Part shown: in pieces, positions 25,568 to 34,155 of the stretch
Layout of the letters: every line of letters starts with the position of its first letter
Position numbering within the stretch: the first letter of the stretch is position 1
From: Kineosporia babensis
GTDB taxonomy: Bacteria > Actinomycetota > Actinomycetes > Actinomycetales > Kineosporiaceae
Assembly (NCBI RefSeq): GCF_021129305.1
Contig: NZ_JAJOMB010000003.1
Location: forward strand, 124,001-188,000
Reading direction: 5' to 3'
DNA length: 64,000 nucleotides
Notes under the pieces: generated by a model
Database searches by the model: none
What the model saw: the letters and a program-made list of their open reading frames with translations, nothing else
What the model was told of the DNA's origin: nothing
Program-made: the position numbers and the translations under genes

Positions 25568-26011
25568 ATGTCACTGCAGCCCGGCGATGCCCTCGCCGCC
25601 CATAACTTCGGCCTTCAGATCGACGGCGTCACCGTCGAGTACCTGCAGGAGGTCGGGGGTCTCAGCCTTGAGCAGGACGTGATCGAGTACCAGCAGGTCT
25701 CGGCCGACGGCCGCCCGGTGACCAAGAAGATGCCCGGGGCCAAGAAGGCCGGTGAGGCGAGCGTGACCCGCGGCATGACCGAGTCCTCGGCCTTCACCCA
25801 GTGGATCAACGACTCGCTGGCCGGGAACATGGCCTCGGCCCGCAAGAACGCGTCCATCATCCTGATGGACTACCAGTACAACCCGGTCAAGCGTTACAAC
25901 ATGACCAACGCCTGGTGCAGCAAGGTGGAGAGCAGCGGGGTCAAGGCCGGGGACGCCTCGGCCCTGACCGAGCAGGTCACCATCACCTTCGAAGACCTGA
26001 TCATCGAGTGA
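25568..26011 (+). CDS. Inner tube protein (Cis1-like)
   Basis: A 147-aa tail tube protein of the T4 gp19/Hcp-like group: NFGLQIDGVTVEYLQEVGGLSLEQDVIEYQQ, a central SVTRGMTESSAFTQWI and a C-terminal VTITFEDLIIE, the standard beginning and end of the fold. Stacked hexamers form the tube inside the sheath. It lies 31 bases after the sheath gene, as in nearly all CIS loci. A second, more diverged tube-like gene occurs at 30688. Confidence 0.95.
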   Translation: MSLQPGDALAAHNFGLQIDGVTVEYLQEVGGLSLEQDVIEYQQVSADGRPVTKKMPGAKKAGEASVTRGMTESSAFTQWINDSLAGNMASARKNASIILMDYQYNPVKRYNMTNAWCSKVESSGVKAGDASALTEQVTITFEDLIIE

Positions 26012-26034
26012 CCAGGCGGGACCGGACCGGGGTG

Positions 26035-26496
26035 ATGACACCGGTGAGCGCGCAAGATCTGACGGCTTCGGCAGAGTCCACCTCGGCCGGGCCCGCCACC
26101 CCCGAAGTCGTTGCGGCGCCGGAACGTCTGCAGACCGAGTTCCCCTTCGAGCTGCCGCGCGGTTTCGTCTCCGGGGACGGCACGGTGCATCGCGCGGGAG
26201 TGATGCGCCTGGCCACCGCCCGGGACGAACTCGTGCCGCTGCGCGACCTGCGGGTGCAGGAGAACCCGGCCTACCTGTCGGTGGTCCTGCTGGCCCGGGT
26301 GATCACGAAATTAGGGACGCTTCCCAGCATCCATGACGGGGTGGTGGAGAACATGTTCGCCGCCGATCTGGCTTTCCTGCAGGACTTCTACCGCCAGATC
26401 AACGCCGAGGGACACACCCGGGCCGGCGTGGTCTGCCCGCACTGCTCGCAGCCTTTCGAGGTCGAGCTCGGCGGGAGCCGCCTGGGGGAATCGTGA
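26035..26496 (+). CDS. CIS tail assembly protein
   Basis: A 153-aa protein with a flexible, Ala/Thr-rich first 35 residues and then FPFELPRGFVSGDGTVHRAGVMRLATARDELVPLRD and a Cys pair in VVCPHCSQPFEVEL. It resembles phage tail-assembly proteins found after the tube gene in actinobacterial CIS loci. GTG codons at 26008 (overlapping the tube stop) and 26032 are in frame; the ATG at 26035 is chosen because conserved sequence begins downstream of it. The CPHC pair could bind zinc with other residues, but a complete four-ligand set is not visible. A chaperone role in tube assembly is inferred. Confidence 0.75.
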   Translation: MTPVSAQDLTASAESTSAGPATPEVVAAPERLQTEFPFELPRGFVSGDGTVHRAGVMRLATARDELVPLRDLRVQENPAYLSVVLLARVITKLGTLPSIHDGVVENMFAADLAFLQDFYRQINAEGHTRAGVVCPHCSQPFEVELGGSRLGES

Positions 26497-26651
26497 CGTA
26501 CGCGGTCGAGGGGATCCACCAGGAGATCGCGTACGTGGCCCACCATCTGCACTGGAGTCTGGAAGACATCATGGATCTCGAGCATCACGACCGGCGCCGC
26601 TACGTCGTGGCCGCCGGTCAGCTCGCCGATGTGGCCGGAGGCGGGCGGTGA
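26493..26651 (+). CDS. DUF6760-like small CIS protein
   Basis: A 52-aa frame with a GTG start overlapping the previous stop region and a TGA overlapping the next GTG, so it is a tightly coupled link in the operon. It reads TYAVEGIHQEIAYVAHHLHW, then SLEDIMDLEHHDRRRYV. Short proteins of this pattern (EIAYVAYHFHW, then a D-I-L-x-L-x-H-x-E-R-x-x-W/Y motif) follow the tail-assembly gene in many eCIS and phage tail loci. This looks like the second half of a split tail-assembly chaperone. It is His-rich (7 of 52) and probably helical. Confidence 0.75.
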   Translation: MTYAVEGIHQEIAYVAHHLHWSLEDIMDLEHHDRRRYVVAAGQLADVAGGGR

Positions 26652-29600
26652 GCGGCCTGTTCGGGTTCCTGGGTTTCGGCCGGCGCCCGGAGCGGGCCTC
26701 CGAAGGATCAGATGCACCGACCGCGACGTCGACCGTGCCCGCTACCGCCACTGCGGCCGCGTCGTCTCTGGCCCCCGAAACCGTTGCCGCACAGGCGGTG
26801 GCGATGCCTGTGCGCGACTGGGCGTCGATGCCGGCGGTGCAGAGGGTGACGGCGTCGGTCCCGGCGATGCTGACCGGTTCGTTCGGCGCTTCCCTGGCCA
26901 CGCACGCCAGTCCCCTCTTCAGCCAGGCCGTGGGCGCGGGTCGCGCCGGGGCCACCGCCACCCACGCCTCGGCGTCCCCATCCGCGGCCCCGGCTGCTCG
27001 CCAGGTGGCGCCGGCCCTGCCACCGGCAGCGTCTTCGCCACCGCCAGTCGCGCTTTCCGCAGCGCAGCCAGCACTTTCCGAACCCTTCGCACCGCCGGCG
27101 GCCACTTCCGCACGGTCAACCGCAGCTTCCGTGCAGCGAGCACCGTCCTCGCCTGCTGCGCCCTCCGCACCTTCCGCCGGGCCCTCCACACGCCCAGTTG
27201 CGGCCTCGCCCTCGTCAGCCGCGCGATCGACTACGCCCTCTGTACAGCGAGCCGCGTCCTCACCCCCGTCAGTCGCGCCCTCGGTACCGTCAGTCGCGCC
27301 TTCCTCGCGACCGGCACCGACGTCTGCCGGTGGGCAGACCGCGTCCACTCCCTCCTCCGTTCAGCGCTCGTTGGGCGCACCGGCAGCGAACCAGGCTGCC
27401 GGGCAAGCGGCCTCGAGCAGCCGCACCTCTGGCCCACGGCGGCTGGGACTCGGCGCACCGCTCACCGACTTGCCCCGCACCGCCAGAAGCGCGAGTTCCG
27501 CTGGCCCAGGTGCTGCTGGCCCAGGTGCCGACGCCCTTGGTGCGGTCTCCCCCGGCACCGGCCCCTCCAGCAGCGGCTCCCCCAGCGCAATCTCCGCCAG
27601 CAGCGGGTCCTCCAGCGCGGTCTCCCCCAACGCCGGCTCACCCAGCAGGGGGCCCCGCAGCACGGGTGCTACCAGTGCCGCCTCCCACAGTGCCAACTCC
27701 CGCAGCGCCAACTCCCCCAGCGCGGCCTCACGCAGTGCCGGTGCGGTCGGCCCAGGTGCTCCCATCACGGTCTCGCGCAGTGCGGCCATTACTCCCCCGT
27801 CCAGCCGCTCCGCCAGCTCTCCGCGATCTGGCCGCCCCCGGCTGGGCGCTCCGCTGAACTCTTCGCCCAGCACCAGCACCCAGACCTCAGGCAAGACCAG
27901 CCCCGCAGCACAAGCCCCAACGGCCGAGAGCGCTTCGATCCAGCGCAGGTGGGAAACGGCCTCGGTCCAGCACGCAAGACCGTTCGTTCGATCGAACTCG
28001 GTTGACAGCAGCTCCTCTTCGGCCCGCCCGGCAACAACAGCCGGCGCCGCCCCCGAACCACGGGCTGCGACCGAACCACCCTCGACGACGCCCCCTGCAT
28101 CCAGCCGCCGGGCAGACCCTGTCCGTGTGCAGCGGTTCGCGCACTCGACGTCCCCGGCCTCATCACGTCCCCTGACGTCAACGGCCTCGTCCTCATTCCG
28201 TCCCCTGAGCGCTGCCTCCGCGATCGTGTCGGCCGCTGTCGTACCCACCCGGCCCCAGACCGCGGCCCTGTCCTCTGTTCAACGCCGGCCAGCAACTCTT
28301 CCGCAGGCAGGGCGGCAAGTCCCCCTCCCCCCGCCTGCGGAAGCTTCAACTTCCAACACTTCCGCCCCACCCACGAGCACCACACCGATGAGAACGCCGT
28401 CGGCCTCCCACCCGGTCGGCCCCCTGCAGCGCCTGCGCTCAGCGCTCGGCATCTCCCCGGCCCCGCATGCGCGAGCGGATGCTCCGCCGCTGCCGCCCCT
28501 TTCAGGTCCGCCCGCCGCGGGAGCCTCAGTACAGCGCGCACCGTCACGCCGGGCGGGGCGCCCCTCATCCGTAGCTGCCGCGCCGCACACGGGGGTGGCG
28601 ACGGCGGCCGTTCAGCGCTCGTCAGTGACGCCCGCCCAGGTGCCGGGCCGCTCGACCGCTCACGCGCTGGGCCACTCAAGCGCTCACCCGCCAGGCCGCT
28701 CGACCGCTCAGGTAGCGGATCTGGCGCAGGCTCCAGCACCGGCCCGCGCGGCCGCCCCAGCACCGGCCCGCGCGAGCGCGCCAGCACCGGCTCGCAGGGG
28801 CGCACCTGCATCGACATCTGCCAGGGTCTCCCCGGAGGCGGTCCCGGCGACTGCTTCAGCACCCGCTCCGGCAGCTGCCTCGCCCGCTTCGATCCAGCGT
28901 TCCCCTGGTGGTGACGCCCTGGCACGCCAAGCGTCCATGCAGCAGACAAGTTCAGCGACGACCCCGCGCGACTCGTCCCCTGTCACGGTCTCAGCCCTGC
29001 CAGCAAACGAGTCAGTGGCCGAATCGTCGGCGGCTGTTCAGCGGTCACCGCGCAGCGCTTCTCCGTCAGCCTCGGCCTACGAGCAGGGACAGGGAGCCGT
29101 GCAGCGCTCGGCGCTGCCGATGTCGTATCCGCCGATGGGCTCAGCACCCCAGACACCAGGCCGAACCCGTACCGATTCTCCAACTGCACCACCGGCCACC
29201 GCACATGCCGTCTCACCGACGCCCATGGCGTCAACGGTCATGCGTCGTGCGACCGCGCCGGAGGCTTCACTTGCCTCCTTGTCGGCCGCGCATCGCGCTG
29301 CATCCCCCGCAACGTCACCCGCACCGCTTCGCGCCACATCACCCGCTGCGTCACCCGCAATGCTGCGCGCCACGTCACACGCTGCTTCAGCCGCTACGTC
29401 CGCCACTGCGTCGTCGATCCAGCGTGCACCCTCTGCGACGGTTCCCGGGACGCAGACACCAGAAGCTGCCTCAGCCCCGGCATCGGCCCCCTCGCCGGCA
29501 CCGCTCCACCGTTCGCCGCTGACCTCGCAGACCGGCGCCGTGGGCCCAGGGCTGTCCTCAGCAGTGGTGCAGCGCTCGATCCGGCCCGAAACCTCTCAGC

Positions 29601-30628
29601 CGCAGACGTTCTCACCGGGTTCAGCCCGGCCGACGACTTCGGACCACTCGTCCTCGGCAGTGCAGCGTTCTTCCCAGGCGCCGAAGCACGCACCGCGAGT
29701 CGCAGCCCTGCAGGAACCGGACCGGACTCCAGCACAGTCGCCGACGCAATCCTCGCCCTCGGCGCACCGCGATCCGTCTCTGCTTCCTCCGACGTCAGCC
29801 TCAACCGCAACCTCGGTCCAGCGATCGGGCCAGCCCGGAGCCCAGGCGACGGCCCAGCCCCTGGACCGAACTGTGACTGCACCAGCCGCCCAGCGTTCGC
29901 ACTCCACGACGGCTGAGCGATCTGCGACGTCCACCTCTCCCTCGGCACACCCGTCCAACCCAGCACCAACCCGGCCAGGACCATCAGCCCCGCCGATCAC
30001 CAGCCTCCTGCCGCCATCGCCAGTGGCAGCGATCCAGCGAACGCTGGCGGCGCATCAGCCGCAGGCGTCCGGGCAACGACGCGAGCAGCCGGCACGGGTT
30101 CTCAGATCAGCCCAGCCATCGGCGCCCGATGCCCAGCGAGCCGTGGCCCGAACTGGAGCGCAGAGCCAGGTCCAGCGTCTGGTCCCACCGTCGCTGGGCC
30201 GAGTGTCCCCGGCTCCGGAGACCGGGGTGTCAGACCCGTCCCGCGCATCGGTGCAGCGCGCACTACCCGGCGCAGCTCCACTGACCCAACCGCGCGTCCA
30301 ACGTTCCGTAGTGCCGCCGCCCCCGCCAACGACCTCGGCACCGCCACCGTCGTCCCCGCCAGTGCCAGCCCCAACATCACAGCAACCACCGACGCCTCCG
30401 TCGCCACCGACGGCGTCGGTTCAGCGGCGTCCAGCACCAGCAGCCCGCCCAACGCCCACGCCCGCCCCGAAACCAGCAGCTACACCCGCGCGACGCAACG
30501 AACCCCGCAGCGCACAAGAACTCGACGAGCTGGCCAAGGCCCTGTTCGACCCTCTGGCCCGACTGCTGCGAGCCGAACTGCGCGCCGACCGCGAGCGCAT
30601 CGGCCGGCTCCGCGACAGCCGCAGCTGA
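26648..30628 (+). CDS. Giant Pro/Ala/Ser-rich protein with repeated VQR motifs (CIS locus)
   Basis: About 1326 aa from the GTG at 26648, which overlaps the preceding stop. A short hydrophobic N-terminus (SGLFGFLGFGRRPE) is followed by about 1250 residues of Ser/Ala/Pro/Thr low complexity. About twenty V/I/L-Q-R tripeptides are scattered through it (for example SVQRAPSS, TPSVQRAA, AAVQRSSV, SSIQRAPS, RVQRSVVP), often preceded by Ser/Ala. The last 40 residues are a charged helix (ELDELAKALFDPLARLLRAEL). There are no cysteines or enzymatic motifs. It occupies the operon position between tube-assembly and LysM genes. It could be an unusual tape measure, a lumen filler or scaffold, or a processed cargo; the function is unknown. 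The neighbouring start, stop and frame usage support a real gene. Confidence 0.8.
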   Translation: MSGLFGFLGFGRRPERASEGSDAPTATSTVPATATAAASSLAPETVAAQAVAMPVRDWASMPAVQRVTASVPAMLTGSFGASLATHASPLFSQAVGAGRAGATATHASASPSAAPAARQVAPALPPAASSPPPVALSAAQPALSEPFAPPAATSARSTAASVQRAPSSPAAPSAPSAGPSTRPVAASPSSAARSTTPSVQRAASSPPSVAPSVPSVAPSSRPAPTSAGGQTASTPSSVQRSLGAPAANQAAGQAASSSRTSGPRRLGLGAPLTDLPRTARSASSAGPGAAGPGADALGAVSPGTGPSSSGSPSAISASSGSSSAVSPNAGSPSRGPRSTGATSAASHSANSRSANSPSAASRSAGAVGPGAPITVSRSAAITPPSSRSASSPRSGRPRLGAPLNSSPSTSTQTSGKTSPAAQAPTAESASIQRRWETASVQHARPFVRSNSVDSSSSSARPATTAGAAPEPRAATEPPSTTPPASSRRADPVRVQRFAHSTSPASSRPLTSTASSSFRPLSAASAIVSAAVVPTRPQTAALSSVQRRPATLPQAGRQVPLPPPAEASTSNTSAPPTSTTPMRTPSASHPVGPLQRLRSALGISPAPHARADAPPLPPLSGPPAAGASVQRAPSRRAGRPSSVAAAPHTGVATAAVQRSSVTPAQVPGRSTAHALGHSSAHPPGRSTAQVADLAQAPAPARAAAPAPARASAPAPARRGAPASTSARVSPEAVPATASAPAPAAASPASIQRSPGGDALARQASMQQTSSATTPRDSSPVTVSALPANESVAESSAAVQRSPRSASPSASAYEQGQGAVQRSALPMSYPPMGSAPQTPGRTRTDSPTAPPATAHAVSPTPMASTVMRRATAPEASLASLSAAHRAASPATSPAPLRATSPAASPAMLRATSHAASAATSATASSIQRAPSATVPGTQTPEAASAPASAPSPAPLHRSPLTSQTGAVGPGLSSAVVQRSIRPETSQPQTFSPGSARPTTSDHSSSAVQRSSQAPKHAPRVAALQEPDRTPAQSPTQSSPSAHRDPSLLPPTSASTATSVQRSGQPGAQATAQPLDRTVTAPAAQRSHSTTAERSATSTSPSAHPSNPAPTRPGPSAPPITSLLPPSPVAAIQRTLAAHQPQASGQRREQPARVLRSAQPSAPDAQRAVARTGAQSQVQRLVPPSLGRVSPAPETGVSDPSRASVQRALPGAAPLTQPRVQRSVVPPPPPTTSAPPPSSPPVPAPTSQQPPTPPSPPTASVQRRPAPAARPTPTPAPKPAATPARRNEPRSAQELDELAKALFDPLARLLRAELRADRERIGRLRDSRS

Positions 30629-30687
30629 CGTGCCGAACCCGATGACCCGACCAAGTACTCCAGACCGCCCCGACCTGAGGAAGACCG

Positions 30688-31125
30688 ATGCCGTCCACCG
30701 CTGATCCCGCCGCCACTGTGTTCTTCCGGCTGTCCATCGACGGCCGGGATCTCGGGTTGTTCCACGGCTGTGACGGCCTGTCCTCCGAGGTTCAGGTCGA
30801 GCAGCACGAGGAGGGCGGCAACAACGGCTTCGTCTGGCAGTTGCCCACCCGGGTGACGTTCTCGAACATCCGCCTCACGCGTCCGCTGACCGCCGACACC
30901 GTCAAGGTGGCGTCCTGGATCTCCTCGATCTCGACGGGCATCCAGCGCCCCACGGCCCAGATCGCAGCGCTGCGCGCAGATCTGAGCGTGGTGGCGCAGT
31001 GGGGACTGGTCGAGGTGCTGCCGGTGCGCTGGAGCGGGCCGAGTCTGAGCCCGGGCCAGGCGGACGTGGCGACCGAGGAACTCGAGATCGCCCACCACGG
31101 CTTCACGGATGCGGGTGGCCGTTGA
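30688..31125 (+). CDS. Second tube-like / tube-initiator protein
   Basis: A 145-aa gp19-like tube-fold protein: FFRLSIDGRDLGLFHGCDGLSSEVQVEQHEEGGNNG, PTRVTFSNIRLTRPLT and a C-terminal WSGPSLSPGQADVATEELEIAHHGF. It is more diverged than the main tube at 25568 and adjacent to the LysM and spike genes. In CIS such proteins form the tube-initiating layers above the spike. Its TGA overlaps the next ATG (TGATG). Confidence 0.9.
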   Translation: MPSTADPAATVFFRLSIDGRDLGLFHGCDGLSSEVQVEQHEEGGNNGFVWQLPTRVTFSNIRLTRPLTADTVKVASWISSISTGIQRPTAQIAALRADLSVVAQWGLVEVLPVRWSGPSLSPGQADVATEELEIAHHGFTDAGGR

Positions 31126-31844
31126 TGGCGATCGGGAGGAACGGTTCCAGCCTGGTACGGGCCACGCTGTCGATCCATCATCCGCCATCGACCCTGACCG
31201 GCGGGCTGGGCGGGCAGATGGGCCAGGTGCGCTTCCAGTTCAACCCCAGCCAGTTGCAGCTCTCGCGCTCGGCGTCGTGGAACTCCCAGCCCACGGTGGG
31301 TTTCACCCGGGGCGTGACACCGGAGTTCTCCGGGGCGAATCCGGCCTCGTTGCAGGTGGAGGTGTTTCTGGACGGTTCGGCCAAGCCGAGCGCGAGCAAG
31401 GTACGTGAGGACGTGGAGCAGCTGCTGTCGTGCTGCGAGGTCGATCCGCAGAGTCTGCCCACCAAACGCCCGTCCCCGCCGTGGGTCCGGTTCGCCTGGG
31501 GCTCGTTCAGCACGGTGCAGTTCGTGGCCTACGTCGAGAACGTCAGCGCGACCTACACCTTGTTCACCGCCACCGGCGATCCGCTGCGGGCCACGTGCCA
31601 GCTGTCCTTGACCGAGGTGCCGCTGCCGACGAAGGGGCAGAACCCGACCTCAGGGACGCTGGCCGCGCAGCGGGTGCACCGGGTGGTCTCGGGCGATTCG
31701 CTGGAGTCGCTGGCCTGGGCCGAGTACGGGGACGCGACGCGCTGGCGGGCCATTGCGAAGGCGAACGGGATCGACGATCCGATGCGCTTGGAAACCGGCC
31801 AGGAGCTGCTGCTTCCGGCCTCGGAGGAGGTGGCTGGGCGATGA
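31125..31844 (+). CDS. LysM-domain baseplate hub protein (Cis7-like)
   Basis: 239 aa from the ATG at 31125. The N-terminal 170 residues (RFQFNPSQLQLSRSASWNSQP, VEVFLDGSA, PPWVRFAWGSF) are the conserved eCIS tube-spike adaptor. Residues about 185-235 are a LysM motif (HRVVSGDSLESLAWAEYGD, WRAIAKANGIDDP, LETGQELLLP). In related particles this protein clamps the tube to the spike and baseplate, like phage gp53. It overlaps both neighbours by a few bases. Confidence 0.94.
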   Translation: MAIGRNGSSLVRATLSIHHPPSTLTGGLGGQMGQVRFQFNPSQLQLSRSASWNSQPTVGFTRGVTPEFSGANPASLQVEVFLDGSAKPSASKVREDVEQLLSCCEVDPQSLPTKRPSPPWVRFAWGSFSTVQFVAYVENVSATYTLFTATGDPLRATCQLSLTEVPLPTKGQNPTSGTLAAQRVHRVVSGDSLESLAWAEYGDATRWRAIAKANGIDDPMRLETGQELLLPASEEVAGR

Positions 31845-33748
31845 GCCTGAAGACGTACACCAGTGTGCTGCAGGTGAAGGTGGGCGGAGCCGAACTGCCG
31901 CCGCGGCTGGCCGATCTGCTGGTCGAGGCCTGGGTGGACGCCAGCGTGAACGTGCCCGCGGCCTTCCGTCTGGCGTTCTCCAACCCGGGTGGCGATCTGC
32001 TGAGCACCTTCTCGGTCCTGGCGGTGGGTGCCAGGGCCGAACTGGTCCCGATCGTGGACGGCCGCCCGGCCCAGCCGTTGATCACCGGTGAGATCACGGG
32101 GGTGGAGGTGGATGTGGACGCGGCCGGGCGTTCGGTGGTGGTGCGCGGCTACGACCCGGGTCACCGGCTGCTGCGCAATCGCCGGGTGGCCGGTTTCCCC
32201 AACCAGACGGCCTCGGAGATCGTGCGGCGGGTGGCCCAGCAGAACGGGCTGAGCCTGGGCACGGTCGATGCCACCAGAACCGTGTACGAACTGGCGACCC
32301 AGCCCAACCTCACCGACTGGGACTTTCTGTCGCGGCTGGCCCGGGAGAACGACGTCAATCTGTACTTCGACCGGCTCGGCAAGCTGCAGTTCACCGCCCT
32401 GCGGGCGGCCTCGAGCGGGCCGGGCGAGAGCACCCCGGCCAAGCAGAGTCCGTTCGTGCTGGAGTTCGGGGCCAACACGATCAACGGACGCGTGGGCGTG
32501 ACCGCCGGTGGACAGGTCAAGTCGGTCTCGGTGCGGGGCTGGGACGTCAAGACCCGCAAGCCGCTGATCCAGGACGCGCCCGCCACCCGCACCGACGACA
32601 TCGCGGCCGACATCAGCCCGGCCGAGCTGATCGCCAAGTTCGGGACCTCGGAAATGGTGGACGCGTCAACTCCTTACGGCACGCAGTCGCAGGTTCGGCA
32701 TGCGGCCACGGCCCTGGCCAACGACGTGGCCGGTTCCTTCGCCGAGGTCGAGCTGACCGTCACCGGCGATCCCGAGTTGCAACCAGGCGTCCCGGTCGCC
32801 CTGAAGGACGCCGGCTATCCGTTCGAGGGCAAGTACACGGTGACGGGTGTGCGGCACGTGTTCGCCTCCGGCCGGCAGTACACCACGCAGGTCAGCGTGA
32901 CCGGGCGGCAGTTCCGCTCGCTGTACGGGCTGGCCTCGGCCGGCGAGAGCGCCCCGGCGATGAACGGCGTGGTCAGCGCCCTGGTCAGCAACATCCAGGA
33001 CCCGTTGAAGATGGGACGGGTCAAGCTCAAGTTTCCCTGGCTGTCGGAGACGTACGAGAGCGACTGGTCGCGGGTGGCGCAGTTCGGTGGGGTCGCCGGT
33101 GGCGGTCTGATGCTGCCCGACGTGCAGGACGAGGTCCTGGTGGCGTTCGACCGGGGCAGCCTGGAACACCCGTACGTGCTGGCCGGGCTCTACAACGGCA
33201 TCGACAAGCCGACCCCCGATCCGGACCGCACCGATCCGGTGAACCTGCGCAGCGGAGAGGTGAACTGGCGCAGCATGTCCGACCGCAGCGGGAACATGCT
33301 GGAACTGATGGACGCCCGAGCCGGCAATCGTGGGGTGCGTCTACGTTCCGGGGACGGGGCTTTGGTGGTGCACCTCGACCGGGGCAGCACAACCCTGACC
33401 GTCGACAGCCGGGGAACGGTGAAGATTCACGGCTCGCGCAGCGTCGAGGTGGCCAGCGAGGGCGATCTGACGTTGCGGGCCGGGCGCCAGATCACCATGC
33501 AGGCCGGCGGCGCGGTCAACGTCAATGCGACCGGCCGGATCGGGCTGACCACCGCAGGAGCACTTTCGATGACGGCAGGCGGTGCGGCGACGATGAGCGC
33601 CGGTGCGGCGGCCACGATCAATGCCGGTGCAACGGCCAACATTCAGGCCGGTGGCGCCGTCGGGATCCGGGCCGTGGGCAATGCCAATGTCACGGCCCTG
33701 TCGGTGGTGCTGACCGGCATCCCGATCCGGAACGGGCTGCCGTTCTGA
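31841..33748 (+). CDS. VgrG-like spike protein (Cis8-like)
   Basis: 635 aa. Residues 1-360 form the gp27-like hub (TYTSVLQVKVGG, ASEIVRRVAQQNGLSLG, WDFLSRLARENDVNLYFD). Residues about 365-475 are the gp5-like OB domain (MNGVVSALVSNIQDPLKMGRVKLKFPWL, ARVAQFGG-like core, DEVLVAFDRGSLEHPYVLAGLYNG). The C-terminal 160 residues form a Gly/Ala-rich beta-prism or helix spike with short repeats such as ATMSAGAAATINAGATANIQAGG. No separate PAAR protein is encoded nearby, so the tip may be formed by this tail itself. It overlaps the LysM gene (ATGA) and the gp25 gene. Confidence 0.95.
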   Translation: MSLKTYTSVLQVKVGGAELPPRLADLLVEAWVDASVNVPAAFRLAFSNPGGDLLSTFSVLAVGARAELVPIVDGRPAQPLITGEITGVEVDVDAAGRSVVVRGYDPGHRLLRNRRVAGFPNQTASEIVRRVAQQNGLSLGTVDATRTVYELATQPNLTDWDFLSRLARENDVNLYFDRLGKLQFTALRAASSGPGESTPAKQSPFVLEFGANTINGRVGVTAGGQVKSVSVRGWDVKTRKPLIQDAPATRTDDIAADISPAELIAKFGTSEMVDASTPYGTQSQVRHAATALANDVAGSFAEVELTVTGDPELQPGVPVALKDAGYPFEGKYTVTGVRHVFASGRQYTTQVSVTGRQFRSLYGLASAGESAPAMNGVVSALVSNIQDPLKMGRVKLKFPWLSETYESDWSRVAQFGGVAGGGLMLPDVQDEVLVAFDRGSLEHPYVLAGLYNGIDKPTPDPDRTDPVNLRSGEVNWRSMSDRSGNMLELMDARAGNRGVRLRSGDGALVVHLDRGSTTLTVDSRGTVKIHGSRSVEVASEGDLTLRAGRQITMQAGGAVNVNATGRIGLTTAGALSMTAGGAATMSAGAAATINAGATANIQAGGAVGIRAVGNANVTALSVVLTGIPIRNGLPF

Positions 33749-34155
33749 TGACCGAACAGTTCATCGGCGCCGGCTGGGCCTTCCCCCTGCGCGCCGACGC
33801 CTCCGGCGCCGTGGCCCTGGCCCGCGGCCAGCGCGAGATCGAGCAGGCGATCCGGCTGGTCCTGGCCACCGCGCCCGGCGAGCGCCCGATGCGTCCCGAG
33901 TTCGGCTGTGCCATCCATGATCTGGTGTTCGCCCCGGTCAACGAGGCCACTTCGGGGCAGATCCGGTACGAGGTGCGGGCCTCGCTGGAGCGCTGGGAAC
34001 CCCGGATCGAGGTGATCGAGGTGAACGTGCTGGAGGACAACGACGACGACGGCATGGTCCTGATCGACATCCGGTACGCGGTCCGCGGCACCAACAGCCC
34101 GCGCAACCTGGTCTTCCCGTTCTACACGATCCCCGCCGAAGAAGGAGGTGCCTGA
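33748..34155 (+). CDS. Baseplate wedge protein gp25-like (Cis9-like)
   Basis: A 135-aa GPW/gp25 family protein with GWAFPLRADASGAVALARGQREIEQAIRLVLATAPGERPMRPEFGC, the family's defining core including the E-Q-A-I and G-E-R-x-M-x-P-x-F-G motifs. It connects sheath and baseplate wedge and is the nearest relative of the lysozyme-like gp25 fold without lysozyme activity. It overlaps the spike stop and the baseplate-J start by one base each. Confidence 0.96.
   Translation: MTEQFIGAGWAFPLRADASGAVALARGQREIEQAIRLVLATAPGERPMRPEFGCAIHDLVFAPVNEATSGQIRYEVRASLERWEPRIEVIEVNVLEDNDDDGMVLIDIRYAVRGTNSPRNLVFPFYTIPAEEGGA

Noticed and set aside
27361-28949. Several overlapping open frames on both strands across the low-complexity giant gene
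   Set aside because: GC-rich Ser/Ala/Pro codons leave all frames open; only the plus frame from 26648 has coupled start and stop positions, the VQR pattern and a structured C-terminus.
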